This document shows, one piece after another, positions 29,634 to 38,005 of a DNA stretch of 43,528 bases. The stretch covers positions 1 to 43,528 of the forward strand of contig PACV01000051.1 in the NCBI GenBank assembly GCA_002702875.1, read 5' to 3'. The stretch comes from Flavobacteriaceae bacterium (lineage in GTDB: Bacteria; Bacteroidota; Bacteroidia; Flavobacteriales; Flavobacteriaceae). Both the position numbers and the translations under genes were made by a program. Numbering within the stretch: the first letter of the stretch is position 1; each line of letters begins with the position of its first letter. The notes under the pieces are model-generated. The model did not search any database. It was not told where the DNA came from and saw only the letters and a program-made list of their open reading frames with translations.

Positions 29634-30497
29634 ATGAGACAATTAAAGATTACAAAACAAGTTACAAATAGAGAGACTGCTTCTTTAGATAAATACTTGC
29701 AAGAAATAGGAAAAGTTGATTTAATTACTGCTGAAGAAGAAGTTGAATTAGCACAAAGAATAAAAAATGGTGATCAAATAGCTCTTGAAAAACTAACTAA
29801 AGCGAATCTTAGATTTGTTGTTTCTGTTGCTAAACAGTACCAAAATCAAGGATTAACTCTTCCTGACCTTATTAATGAGGGAAATTTAGGACTAATTAAA
29901 GCTGCTCAAAGATTTGATGAAACTAGGGGTTTTAAATTTATTTCTTATGCTGTCTGGTGGATTAGGCAATCTATTTTGCAAGCTTTAGCTGAACAATCCA
30001 GAATAGTCAGACTTCCTTTAAATAAAATTGGTTCTATTAACAAGATTAATAAAACTTATGCTTTCCTAGAACAAGCTCATGAAAGATCACCTTCTGCTGA
30101 AGAAATAGCTAAAGAACTAGATATGACAATAAATGACGTTAAAGAATCATTGAAAAATTCTGGAAGACACGTATCAATGGATGCACCATTAGTTGAAGGA
30201 GAAGATTCTAACCTTTATGACGTTTTAAATAGTGGTGAATCTCCTAATCCTGACAGAAGTCTTCTTCACGAATCTTTAAAAACTGAGATTGAGAGAGCTC
30301 TTGAAACTTTAACTCCTAGAGAAGCTGATGTTGTAAAATTGTATTTTGGCCTTGGTGAACAACACGCTATGACACTAGAAGAAATTGGAGAAACCTTTGA
30401 TCTAACTAGAGAAAGAGTTAGACAAATTAAAGAAAAAGCAATTAGACGTTTGAAACATACTTCGAGAAGTAAAATTTTAAAAACTTATTTAGGCTAA
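29634..30497 (+). CDS. rpoD: Primary RNA polymerase sigma factor (RpoD/SigA), short Bacteroidota form
   Basis: Housekeeping sigma factor. At 287 aa it lacks region 1.1 and the non-conserved spacer of proteobacterial RpoD, as expected for Bacteroidota. Region 1.2 is [18 protein letters not shown]; region 2 has [36 protein letters not shown] and [15 protein letters not shown]; region 3 has [13 protein letters not shown]; region 4 has the helix-turn-helix [20 protein letters not shown]. It recognises TAnnTTTG-type promoters, the type found repeatedly in this window. The pnp-rpoD order is conserved in Flavobacteriia. Confidence 0.98.
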   Translation: MRQLKITKQVTNRETASLDKYLQEIGKVDLITAEEEVELAQRIKNGDQIALEKLTKANLRFVVSVAKQYQNQGLTLPDLINEGNLGLIKAAQRFDETRGFKFISYAVWWIRQSILQALAEQSRIVRLPLNKIGSINKINKTYAFLEQAHERSPSAEEIAKELDMTINDVKESLKNSGRHVSMDAPLVEGEDSNLYDVLNSGESPNPDRSLLHESLKTEIERALETLTPREADVVKLYFGLGEQHAMTLEEIGETFDLTRERVRQIKEKAIRRLKHTSRSKILKTYLG

Positions 30498-30518
30498 TTT
30501 TTGAAATTTAAAAAATAA

Positions 30519-31178
30519 ATGATTCCAAAAGTAGCTCCGTCAGTTCTATCTGCAGATTTTGGTGAATTAAACAAAGAAATACAATTAATCAACAAAAGTA
30601 GTGCTTATTCAATACATGTTGATGTAATGGATGGAGTATTTGTTCCCAATATTTCATTTGGGCAACCAATTGTAAAAACTTTAAGTTTAATTTCCAACAA
30701 ACCTCTAGATGTTCACTTAATGATTGTTGATCCCATAAAATTTATTGACGAATTTGTCTTTGATAATACTCTAAATATTACTATTCATTATGAATCAACA
30801 AACAAGATAGAAGAAACTTTAGATTATATAAAATCAAAAAATATCAAATCCGGTTTAGCAATTAAACCCAATACTGAAATTGATGAAATTGAATCGTATA
30901 TTCAAAAAGTTGATATATTATGCTTAATGTCAGTAAATCCTGGTTTTAGTGGCCAAAATTTTATCGAAAATACCTATACTAAATTAAAACAATTAAGAAA
31001 ATTAATTGAAAAAAAGAAATTATCAACTTTAATTCAAATTGATGGAGGAGTAAATAATACTAATGCTAAAAAACTTTTTAAGTTAGGAGCAGATATATTA
31101 GTATCTGGTAATTATATATTTAAATCTGCAAATCCAAATAAAGTAATTGAATATTTAAACAATTTATCTAGAAACTAG
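30519..31178 (+). CDS. rpe: Ribulose-phosphate 3-epimerase
   Basis: Interconverts ribulose 5-phosphate and xylulose 5-phosphate in the pentose phosphate pathway. The 219 aa TIM barrel has APSVLSADFGEL at the first strand, the metal-binding HVDVMDGVFVPNISFG, the DVHLMI strand, the LMSVNPGFSGQ phosphate loop, and the second catalytic aspartate in IQIDGGVN. It lies 21 bases after rpoD. Its last 11 bases overlap the end of the convergent ompA-family gene. Confidence 0.97.
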   Translation: MIPKVAPSVLSADFGELNKEIQLINKSSAYSIHVDVMDGVFVPNISFGQPIVKTLSLISNKPLDVHLMIVDPIKFIDEFVFDNTLNITIHYESTNKIEETLDYIKSKNIKSGLAIKPNTEIDEIESYIQKVDILCLMSVNPGFSGQNFIENTYTKLKQLRKLIEKKKLSTLIQIDGGVNNTNAKKLFKLGADILVSGNYIFKSANPNKVIEYLNNLSRN

Positions 31179-32505
31179 TTTTAAACTCTACTCTTCTGTT
31201 TTTAGCTCTTCCAATTGGAGAATTATTATCATATCTAGGCTTTGTCTCTCCCTTACCAATAGCTTCTAATCTAGATTCACTTATACCCAGACTTATTAAA
31301 TACTTAACAACAGCTTCAGCTCTTTTTTGTGATAATTTAAGATTATATTCATCGTCTCCGTCACTAGATGTATGACCTTCTATAATAAGTTTTCCTTTTG
31401 GATATTCATCTAATAATTTTTTGATTTGCTTTAATATATTTATTGTTTTTATTCCTAAAATCCTATCACTAGATGCTGCAAAATTTATAGACGAACCATA
31501 AGTATTTAAAACTTCAATAATTTCACTTGAAACCTCAGGACAACCTTCATTTTGAATACTCCCTGGTATTTCAGGACATTTGTCATCTTTATCCATTACC
31601 CCATCACCATCAGAATCTTTATTTGGACAACCATTAGTTTCAATAAATCCTTTTTCTTCAGGACATTCATCATTTTTATCAATAATGCCATCACCGTCAG
31701 TATCAGGACAACCATTTGATTCAAGTGGACCTGCACTATTTGGACATTCATCATTGTTATCTGATATTTGATCACCATCTGAATCAGGGCAACCATTCAT
31801 TTCAGGTGAACCAGCTTTCTCTGGACATTCATCATTTTTATCAATAATACCATCACCGTCAGTATCAGGACAACCGGCATATTCTTTAAGTCCTGGCGTA
31901 TCAGGACATTCGTCTTTTTTATCTTTAATCTTATCACCATCTGAATCATTAGTTCCTGGCTTAAAAGACAAACCTAGGACATGTTGAAAATGCTTATAAG
32001 ATTTTAATTCGTCAGCATATCTGTATGATGAACTTAAATTAATGGAAAATTTTTCTGACAAACTGATATCAAAACCAACTCCACCAAATGGTGTTTCTGA
32101 AACATCAAAGGAAGGAAATGGACCTTTTTTGTTGTCAGCACCATCGTCAAAACTTGAAAAACCGTATCCTGCAAATAAGTATGGGTTTAAAGAACCAGAA
32201 GTAAATAAAGTATATTTTAAAAATCCATCAAGAGAATAATAAGCTAAATCACTAGGAAAACTTTCACCCTTAACATTATTTAAAGAAATTTGACCACCAA
32301 ATGAAAAGTTTCCAAATAAAAGTCTTGATATAGATAAACTTGGACCACCTATAGACAAATCACTCTTGACATTATCTGAATCAATATTTACAAAATTTCC
32401 TCCAATTTTTATTTCCCATGGTTTCAATGAAGTTTGAGAATAAGATGATATATGAAAAAGAAAAACTGCTAAAAAAATAAATTTTAAATTTGTAAATAAC
32501 GACAT
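31168..32505 (-). CDS. OmpA family outer membrane protein with thrombospondin type 3 repeats
   Basis: Probable outer membrane protein linking the membrane to peptidoglycan. The 445 aa product has a signal peptide (LFTNLKFIFLAVFLFHISSYSQ), an N-terminal beta-barrel (about residues 25-180), five calcium-binding type 3 repeats rich in Asp (DSDGD, DTDGDGIIDKNDECP; residues about 187-324), and an OmpA C-terminal domain with IIEGHTSSDG, NLKLSQKRAEAVVKYL and KNRRVEF. In the usual GHTD motif the first aspartate is Ser here. A common major porin-like architecture in Flavobacteriia. It is monocistronic and its end overlaps rpe by 11 bases. Confidence 0.93.
   Translation of the reverse strand: MSLFTNLKFIFLAVFLFHISSYSQTSLKPWEIKIGGNFVNIDSDNVKSDLSIGGPSLSISRLLFGNFSFGGQISLNNVKGESFPSDLAYYSLDGFLKYTLFTSGSLNPYLFAGYGFSSFDDGADNKKGPFPSFDVSETPFGGVGFDISLSEKFSINLSSSYRYADELKSYKHFQHVLGLSFKPGTNDSDGDKIKDKKDECPDTPGLKEYAGCPDTDGDGIIDKNDECPEKAGSPEMNGCPDSDGDQISDNNDECPNSAGPLESNGCPDTDGDGIIDKNDECPEEKGFIETNGCPNKDSDGDGVMDKDDKCPEIPGSIQNEGCPEVSSEIIEVLNTYGSSINFAASSDRILGIKTINILKQIKKLLDEYPKGKLIIEGHTSSDGDDEYNLKLSQKRAEAVVKYLISLGISESRLEAIGKGETKPRYDNNSPIGRAKNRRVEFKTSF
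31534..31947 (-). repeat. Tandem thrombospondin type 3 repeat region with near-identical DNA units
   Basis: This part of the OmpA-family gene encodes five Asp-rich repeats spaced by about 27 codons. Two 53-base units, 31661-31713 and 31823-31875, are 162 bases apart and differ at a single base by eye; both encode DTDGDGIIDKNDECP. Such high DNA identity suggests recent duplication or gene conversion, and a repeat number that may vary between strains. Confidence 0.85.
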
Positions 32506-32573
32506 TAGCTCAAATGATTTAAAAATTATTGAAATTTAACAAAAAAATCTGAAGTTGACTTTTAACTTATCAA

Positions 32574-32581
32574 CAAATCTA
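32574..32581 (-). promoter_or_regulatory. Candidate -7 promoter box (TAGATTTG) for the OmpA-family gene
   Basis: On the reverse strand TAGATTTG matches TAnnTTTG, 68 bases before the ompA-family ATG, in the 132-base divergent gap with nadA. It implies a leader of about 60 bases, long for this genome but common for abundant outer membrane protein mRNAs. Confidence 0.4.
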
Positions 32582-32594
32582 TTTTAAATTTTTT

Positions 32595-32602
32595 TACTTT
32601 TG
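32595..32602 (+). promoter_or_regulatory. Candidate -7 promoter box (TACTTTTG) for nadA-nadB-nadC
   Basis: TACTTTTG on the plus strand matches TAnnTTTG and ends 35 bases before the nadA ATG. It lies 13 bases from the oppositely oriented box for the OmpA-family gene, so the two promoters would share their upstream DNA. No operator-like palindrome or NAD-responsive element was seen. Confidence 0.45.
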
Positions 32603-32637
32603 TTTAAATAAATTGCTATTAAATTATATTTTATAAC

Positions 32638-33633
32638 ATGATAAAAGAAAAAACCACAAGTTTTTCAAATTTAAGTAAATATGGTTATCTAAATTTACCT
32701 GTTCCAAATCGAAAAAATATTGTTGATAAAATTATAGAGCTAAAAAAAGAAAAAAACGCAACTATATTAGCTCATTACTATCAGAATAAAGAAATTCAAG
32801 ATTTAGCAGATTTTCTTGGTGATAGCCTATATCTATCTCAGGTTGCCTCAAAAGTTAAATCAAAAATGATTGTATTTGCTGGTGTGCACTTTATGGCTGA
32901 AACCGCAAAAATAATTAATCCAATAAAAAAAGTGGTTTTACCAGATCTTAAAGCTGGATGTTCACTAGCTGACTCTTGCCCTCCAGAAGATTTCAAAAAA
33001 TTTATTTCAAAAGTAAAAAATCCGTATGTAGTTACATATATCAATTGCTCAGCAGAAATAAAAGCCCTAAGTGACATTGTATGCACATCTTCGAATGCTG
33101 AAAAAGTAATAGCATCAATTCCCAATAATAAAAATATAATTTTTGCTCCGGATAAAAATCTTGGAAATTATCTTATTAAAAAAACTGGTAGAAAAATGAT
33201 TCTATGGAATGGATCATGTATAGTTCACGAAGCTTTTTCTTTTGAAAAAATCTTAAAACTTTTCAAAGAGTACCCAAATGCTAAATTTATTGCTCATCCT
33301 GAAAGTGAACCACATATTCTTGAAATTGCAAATTTCATTGGAAGCACATCAGCTTTACTTAAATATGTTAATGAATCAAATTCGTCAACTTTTATTATTG
33401 CAACTGAATCTGGAATAATTCATCAAATGAGAAAAAAATCACCCAATAAAAATTTTATTCCAGCACCTGTTAATGATGAAAAATGTTTGTGTAGCGAGTG
33501 TGCCTTTATGAAATTAAATACTCTTGAAAAATTATATTTGTGCTTAAAATACGAGTTACCTGAAATCAAATTGTCAAATCATTTGATAAATTCAGCAAGA
33601 GAACCTATAAAAAAAATGTTATCATTGACCTAA
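32638..33633 (+). CDS. nadA: Quinolinate synthase
   Basis: [4Fe-4S] enzyme condensing iminoaspartate (from NadB) with dihydroxyacetone phosphate to quinolinate, for NAD synthesis. The 331 aa product has TILAHYYQNKEIQDLAD near residue 45, and cluster cysteines in DLKAGCSLADSC (about 108), WNGSCIVHE (about 194) and in the late CLCSECAFMKLNTLEKLY (about 288). It is the first gene of a complete nadABC operon, 1 base before nadB. Confidence 0.97.
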   Translation: MIKEKTTSFSNLSKYGYLNLPVPNRKNIVDKIIELKKEKNATILAHYYQNKEIQDLADFLGDSLYLSQVASKVKSKMIVFAGVHFMAETAKIINPIKKVVLPDLKAGCSLADSCPPEDFKKFISKVKNPYVVTYINCSAEIKALSDIVCTSSNAEKVIASIPNNKNIIFAPDKNLGNYLIKKTGRKMILWNGSCIVHEAFSFEKILKLFKEYPNAKFIAHPESEPHILEIANFIGSTSALLKYVNESNSSTFIIATESGIIHQMRKKSPNKNFIPAPVNDEKCLCSECAFMKLNTLEKLYLCLKYELPEIKLSNHLINSAREPIKKMLSLT

Positions 33634-33634
33634 T

Positions 33635-35194
33635 ATGACTACAAATGTACTAGTTATTGGAACTGGTATATCCGGTTTGACATTCGCTATTAAGTTAGCA
33701 TCCATCTCTCCAAAGACTAATATAGTTTTAATCTGTAAAAAAGATTTAATGGAAGGCAATACAAAATACGCTCAAGGAGGTATTGCTGTTGTATCAAACT
33801 TTAAAAATGATTCTTTTGAAAAACATATGAGAGATACAATGGTTGCTGGAGATTTTAAATGTAAAAAATCTGTAGTTGAATTTGTCATAAAAGAGGGAGT
33901 AGAAAGACTTGAAGAACTCATCAATTGGGGTGCTGAATTTGATAAAAATTTAAACAACCAGTTGGATTTGATGAAAGAAGGAGGCCATTCAACTCAAAGA
34001 ATAGTTCATCATAAAGATAATTCTGGATTTGAAATTCAAAGAGCATTGATTAAAAAAATAAAAAAATTTAAAAACATTAAATATTTAGAAAACCATCTTT
34101 TAGTCGACTTAATTACTGATCATCATATTGGAAAACTACCCAAAACATGCTATGGAGCTTATGTTATGTCTATAAAAGATAAAGAAATAATTAAAATAAA
34201 TTCAGAAATAACAGTTTTGTCCACTGGTGGGGCAGGTGAAGTTTTTGAATTTACAACTAATCCTAAAGGAGCAACTGGCGATGGTTTAGGAGCAGCTTAC
34301 AGAGCAAAAATTAATATAAAGAATTTACCTTACGTTCAATTTCATCCAACTGCCCTACAAAAAAAAGTGAATGGGGAAACTTTTTTAATAACGGAAGCAA
34401 TCAGGGGAAAGGGAGCTAAACTTACAAATAGTAAAGGAGAAAGATTCATGCTTGATTATGACAAAAGAGGTGAATTAGCATCAAGAGATATTGTTGCAAG
34501 AGCAATTGCAAATGAGATGTTAAAAGAAAACCTTGAATGTATGTATTTGGATGCAACCGAAATTGATACATATACACTTAAAAAAAATTTTCCAACTATT
34601 CTAAAAAAATGTAATGAAGTTGGAATTAATCCTTTGACCGATAAAATACCTGTAGTGCCAGCAGCTCATTATTTTTGCGGTGGTATTGATGTTGACGAAT
34701 ATAGTAGAACAAATTTTGATAGACTCTATGCAATCGGTGAATGTAGTCATACGGGATTACATGGTTCAAATAGATTAGCTTCAAATTCATTACTTGAGTC
34801 AATAGTATTTTCACACAGGGCTGCTGTTGACTGTCTAAAAAAATTAAATAAATCAAAATTAAATTTTAGTTTTTTTAAATTAATTCCTGAGTGGAATGGT
34901 AAAAATTCAATATCAAATCGAGAATTAGAAGTAATTAATAAACTAAGACTCAATCTACAAAAGATAATGAGTTCTAAAGTTGGAATTTTTAAGACAGTTG
35001 ACTCTCTTCTAAATGCAGAAATAGAACTACGATCTCTTTACTTTAAAATGTTAGAACTTTATAACAAAAAGAAACTTACTCCACAATTGTGTGAATTAAG
35101 AAATTTAGTAAGTATTTCTTACCTTATGATTAAACAGTCTATTGAAATAAAACATAATTCAGGAGTATACTACAATCACGACTATGCAAAGTGA
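33635..35194 (+). CDS. nadB: L-aspartate oxidase
   Basis: FAD enzyme oxidising L-aspartate to iminoaspartate, the substrate of NadA. The 519 aa product has the FAD-binding VLVIGTGISGLTFAIKLA (GxGxxG from residue 9), TKYAQGGIAVV, the succinate dehydrogenase-like PYVQFHPTAL, and SRDIVARAI with the substrate arginine region. A late block RLYAIGECSHTGLHGSNRLA follows with SNSLLE. It belongs to the same fold as fumarate reductase but the nadA and nadC neighbours settle the role. nadC overlaps its last 11 bases. Confidence 0.97.
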   Translation: MTTNVLVIGTGISGLTFAIKLASISPKTNIVLICKKDLMEGNTKYAQGGIAVVSNFKNDSFEKHMRDTMVAGDFKCKKSVVEFVIKEGVERLEELINWGAEFDKNLNNQLDLMKEGGHSTQRIVHHKDNSGFEIQRALIKKIKKFKNIKYLENHLLVDLITDHHIGKLPKTCYGAYVMSIKDKEIIKINSEITVLSTGGAGEVFEFTTNPKGATGDGLGAAYRAKINIKNLPYVQFHPTALQKKVNGETFLITEAIRGKGAKLTNSKGERFMLDYDKRGELASRDIVARAIANEMLKENLECMYLDATEIDTYTLKKNFPTILKKCNEVGINPLTDKIPVVPAAHYFCGGIDVDEYSRTNFDRLYAIGECSHTGLHGSNRLASNSLLESIVFSHRAAVDCLKKLNKSKLNFSFFKLIPEWNGKNSISNRELEVINKLRLNLQKIMSSKVGIFKTVDSLLNAEIELRSLYFKMLELYNKKKLTPQLCELRNLVSISYLMIKQSIEIKHNSGVYYNHDYAK

Positions 35195-36050
35195 ATTTTA
35201 TTTGAAACATAAAAAAAATATTGACTCATTTATTAATAATGCTATTGATGAAGATATCGGCAAGGGTGATTTTTCCTCTTTATCAAGTATTACGAAAAAT
35301 AAAATTAACTCTCTTAAATTAATATCAAACGAGGAATGTACAATCGCAGGATTATCATTGGTAGGATTAATTATCAGCAAGTTTAATAAAAAAATAAAAT
35401 TTATATCAAATTATAAAGATGGCCAAAAAATAAAAAAAAATTCAAAAATTTTAATTATTACAGGACCTATCATCGATATCTTATCAATTGAACGACTAAT
35501 TTTAAATTGCTTACAAAGAATGAGTGGTGTTGCAACCTTAACAAATAATTTGGTAAATAAAATTTCTCACACAAATTGTAAAATTTTAGATACAAGAAAA
35601 ACTACTCCAAACTTTAGATATCCTGAAAAATGGGCTGTTAAAATTGGTGGTGCATTTAATCATAGAATGGATTTGTCAGATGAAATTATGATCAAAGACA
35701 ATCATATTGATTTTTCCAAATCTTTATCACATGCCTTGAATAATGTATTTTCTTTTAAGAAAAAATATAAAAAAGAAATTTCAGTAGTAGTGGAAGTGAG
35801 AAATTATGAGGAAATTCTCGAATGTTTGAATTTTAAATGGATTGATAGATTATTATTGGATAATATGTCAATTAGAGAAATAAAAAAATCTATAAAATTG
35901 ATTGGTGGAATATTTAAAACTGAAGCATCAGGAAATATTAATGAGAATAACATAAAAGAAATTGCCAATACAGGGGTTGATTATATCTCAATAGGAGCTT
36001 TAACTCATTCTTACAAAAACATCGATTTAAGTTTTAAAGTTCAGAAATAG
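35184..36050 (+). CDS. nadC: Nicotinate-nucleotide pyrophosphorylase (carboxylating)
   Basis: Converts quinolinate and PRPP to nicotinate mononucleotide with loss of CO2. The 288 aa product has DEDIGKGDFSS at the start, LNCLQRMSGVATLTN, the active-site ILDTRKTTPNFRYPEKWAV, GGAFNHRMDLSDEIMIKDNH, and the barrel blocks VVVEVRNYEE and EASGNINENNI. It starts inside nadB (11-base overlap), completing the aspartate-to-NaMN pathway in one operon. Its last 17 bases overlap the convergent lipoprotein gene. Confidence 0.97.
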   Translation: MQSEFYLKHKKNIDSFINNAIDEDIGKGDFSSLSSITKNKINSLKLISNEECTIAGLSLVGLIISKFNKKIKFISNYKDGQKIKKNSKILIITGPIIDILSIERLILNCLQRMSGVATLTNNLVNKISHTNCKILDTRKTTPNFRYPEKWAVKIGGAFNHRMDLSDEIMIKDNHIDFSKSLSHALNNVFSFKKKYKKEISVVVEVRNYEEILECLNFKWIDRLLLDNMSIREIKKSIKLIGGIFKTEASGNINENNIKEIANTGVDYISIGALTHSYKNIDLSFKVQK

Positions 36051-36591
36051 CTTTTTCCTGAAAATCATTAAAATCAAAATCAAAAAATCTGAACTCAGTG
36101 TTATTATTATTTATAGAAATTGGAATTCTAATCCTAATTTTTTTTTTATTCCTAAAAGCATCAATTAAAACATTATCCTCTAAATTCATTGTTGAATAAT
36201 TACTAAGAGAATAGGTCGATTTGGTTTTTTTATTTGGTGATTCGGTATATTCTACTTCAATTGGACAAATATTTAAACATCTTGGAAATTTAAACTTTTT
36301 TTCGTCCTTACTTGTATTTTGAATAATCGATCCAATAATAGAGTTTTTATCTTTTTTTAGAAATTTAAATTTTAAAATTAATGAATATTCTGATTTATCA
36401 TCTTCATAATTTACAACTTTTGTATTAGAGAATTTCCCCACAGTATAAAAATCAATTTTTTCACTAGATTTTTTAAGATCATAAATCCAATCATTTATAA
36501 GATAAACATCTTCAGATATTTTTTTTACTGAATCATTAGTGCAACTAAATAAAAAAAATGAAACATAAAATAAAAAAATATTAATTTTCAT
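36034..36591 (-). CDS. Putative lipoprotein of unknown function
   Basis: I do not recognise this family. The 185 aa product begins with a clear lipoprotein signal (FLFYVSFFLFSC, then TNDSVKK), so it is likely anchored in the envelope. The mature part has alternating beta-type segments (EYSLILKFKFL, SIIGSIIQNT) and a small cysteine-containing loop CLNICPIEVEY near the middle, rich in Lys, Asn and Ser. It is transcribed alone between nadC and the Gfo/Idh gene, and its 3' end overlaps nadC by 17 bases. The long frame, signal and lipobox support it as real. Confidence 0.75.
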   Translation of the reverse strand: MKINIFLFYVSFFLFSCTNDSVKKISEDVYLINDWIYDLKKSSEKIDFYTVGKFSNTKVVNYEDDKSEYSLILKFKFLKKDKNSIIGSIIQNTSKDEKKFKFPRCLNICPIEVEYTESPNKKTKSTYSLSNYSTMNLEDNVLIDAFRNKKKIRIRIPISINNNNTEFRFFDFDFNDFQEKAISEL

Positions 36592-36599
36592 ATATTATT

Positions 36600-36607
36600 T
36601 ATATTTG
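36600..36607 (+). promoter_or_regulatory. -7 promoter box (TATATTTG) for the Gfo/Idh/MocA gene
   Basis: TATATTTG in the 72-base divergent gap is a full TAnnTTTG match, 56 bases before the ATG at 36664, giving an inferred leader of about 50 bases. The lipoprotein on the other strand has only an imperfect box (a 7-base TATTTTG, about 36611-36617). Confidence 0.45.
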
Positions 36608-36663
36608 ATACAAAATAGAATTTAGTTAAATTTAGATAATTAATTATATTTAAAAAAAAAACA

Positions 36664-38004
36664 ATGAATAAAAGAGATTTTCTTAAAAATTCAGCTTTAA
36701 TTTCTGGTATATCTGTTTTACCCTCATGGCTGTGGTCTTCAAAACCTAAAAACAAACTTAGAACTGCTCAAGTAGGTGTTGGAGGAATGCAAGGACTATT
36801 TGATATCAAAAGTATTGCCTCTCACAAATCTGTTGAAGTTGTTGCTTTGTGCGACGTTGATGATGTTGAATTAAAGACTGCAAAAAAAGTATTCCCAAAT
36901 GCTAAAACTTTTAAAGATTACAGAAAAATGTTAGACGAAATTGGTGAATCTATTGATGCTATTTCAGTATGTACACCTGACCATTCACATGCACCTATTT
37001 CAATAATGGCTATGAAAAAAGGGATACCAGTATATTGTCAAAAACCTTTAACCCATAATGTTTCTGAATCAAGAGAAATGTTGAGACTAGCTAAAGAAAA
37101 AAATTTAGTTACCCAAATGGGTATACAAGTTCATTCATTTTATGATTATAAATTAGCTACTTTTTTAATCCAATCAGGAATTATTGGAAAAGTAAAAAGA
37201 GTAAGAGCTTGGTGCAATAAAAGTTGGGGTTATGATGGAACTCTTCCAGAGGGTAAAGACGAAATTCCAGCAAGCCTAGATTGGAATTTATGGTTAGGTA
37301 CTGCTAAGAAAAGACCATACAAAGAAAAAGTTTATCATCCTCATAACTGGAGAAGAGTTGTTGATTTTGGATGTGGAACTTTAGGGGATATGGGGGTTCA
37401 TATATTTGATACTCCATACAATGCTTTAAATCTTGATGTTCCTTTTACCGTAAAAAACATTTGTAGAAATCCAAACGGATTTAGTTTTCCTGAAGCAAAC
37501 ATTGTAAACTATAAGTTTCCTGGTACTGAATTTACAACTGATGTTTTAGAGTGGATATGGGAGGATGGAATTAAGGCCCCTAAATATAACAAAGAACTAA
37601 CATTGCCTAATGATGATAAACTACCTGATATGGGGGCTATGTTTATTGGAGAAAAAGGTAAACTTCTTTTACCTCACTTTATGCAGTTACCAAAATTAAT
37701 TGTTAAAGGAAAATATAAAGATTTAAAACTTAAAAAATACAAAGGAATTGAATCAGTAGGTAAGCCAGTTAGAAATTATGAATCTGAAAGTGTAAAACAT
37801 TACCACGAATTTGTTGACGCTTGCTTAGGTAAAGGTGAAACATCTGCACCATTCTCCTATTCTGCTAGACTTACTGAAACAATCTTGCTAGGTGTAATAG
37901 CCAGTAGATTTCCTAACAAAACTCTAAACTGGAACTCTAAAACTGCAAAATTTAAAGAAAGTGAAGTAAACAAATTTTTGGGAGGAAATTATAGAGAATT
38001 TTAA
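36664..38004 (+). CDS. Exported Gfo/Idh/MocA family oxidoreductase
   Basis: NAD(P)-dependent oxidoreductase of the Gfo/Idh/MocA family; substrate unknown, probably a sugar, sugar acid or cyclitol. The 446 aa product starts with a Tat-like signal (NKRDFLKNSALISG), where Lys-Arg stands for the usual Arg-Arg. The Rossmann domain has AQVGVGGMQGLFDIKSIA, ALCDVDDVE and CTPDHSHAPISIMAMKKG, then YCQKPLTHN, the EKP site with Gln for Glu. The middle WNLWLGTAKKRPY and HNWRRVVDFGCGTLGDMG with HIFD blocks are typical of the Bacteroidota/Planctomycetota subfamily. It converges on the glycosyltransferase gene with one base between stops. Confidence 0.9.
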   Translation: MNKRDFLKNSALISGISVLPSWLWSSKPKNKLRTAQVGVGGMQGLFDIKSIASHKSVEVVALCDVDDVELKTAKKVFPNAKTFKDYRKMLDEIGESIDAISVCTPDHSHAPISIMAMKKGIPVYCQKPLTHNVSESREMLRLAKEKNLVTQMGIQVHSFYDYKLATFLIQSGIIGKVKRVRAWCNKSWGYDGTLPEGKDEIPASLDWNLWLGTAKKRPYKEKVYHPHNWRRVVDFGCGTLGDMGVHIFDTPYNALNLDVPFTVKNICRNPNGFSFPEANIVNYKFPGTEFTTDVLEWIWEDGIKAPKYNKELTLPNDDKLPDMGAMFIGEKGKLLLPHFMQLPKLIVKGKYKDLKLKKYKGIESVGKPVRNYESESVKHYHEFVDACLGKGETSAPFSYSARLTETILLGVIASRFPNKTLNWNSKTAKFKESEVNKFLGGNYREF

Positions 38005-38005
38005 T

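Noticed and set aside
31172-31181. Palindrome AAACTAGTTT at the rpe/ompA-family junction as a bidirectional terminator
   Set aside because: Ten bases with no loop and low GC cannot form a terminator hairpin; such palindromes are expected by chance.
31580-31796. Open frames on both strands inside the OmpA repeat region
   Set aside because: They arise from the repeat periodicity of the coding sequence in other frames and have no start context or independent features.
31534-31947. Possible CRISPR-like or VNTR array
   Set aside because: The repeats are in-frame protein repeats with Asp-rich calcium-binding motifs; spacing and divergence follow codons, and no cas genes are nearby.
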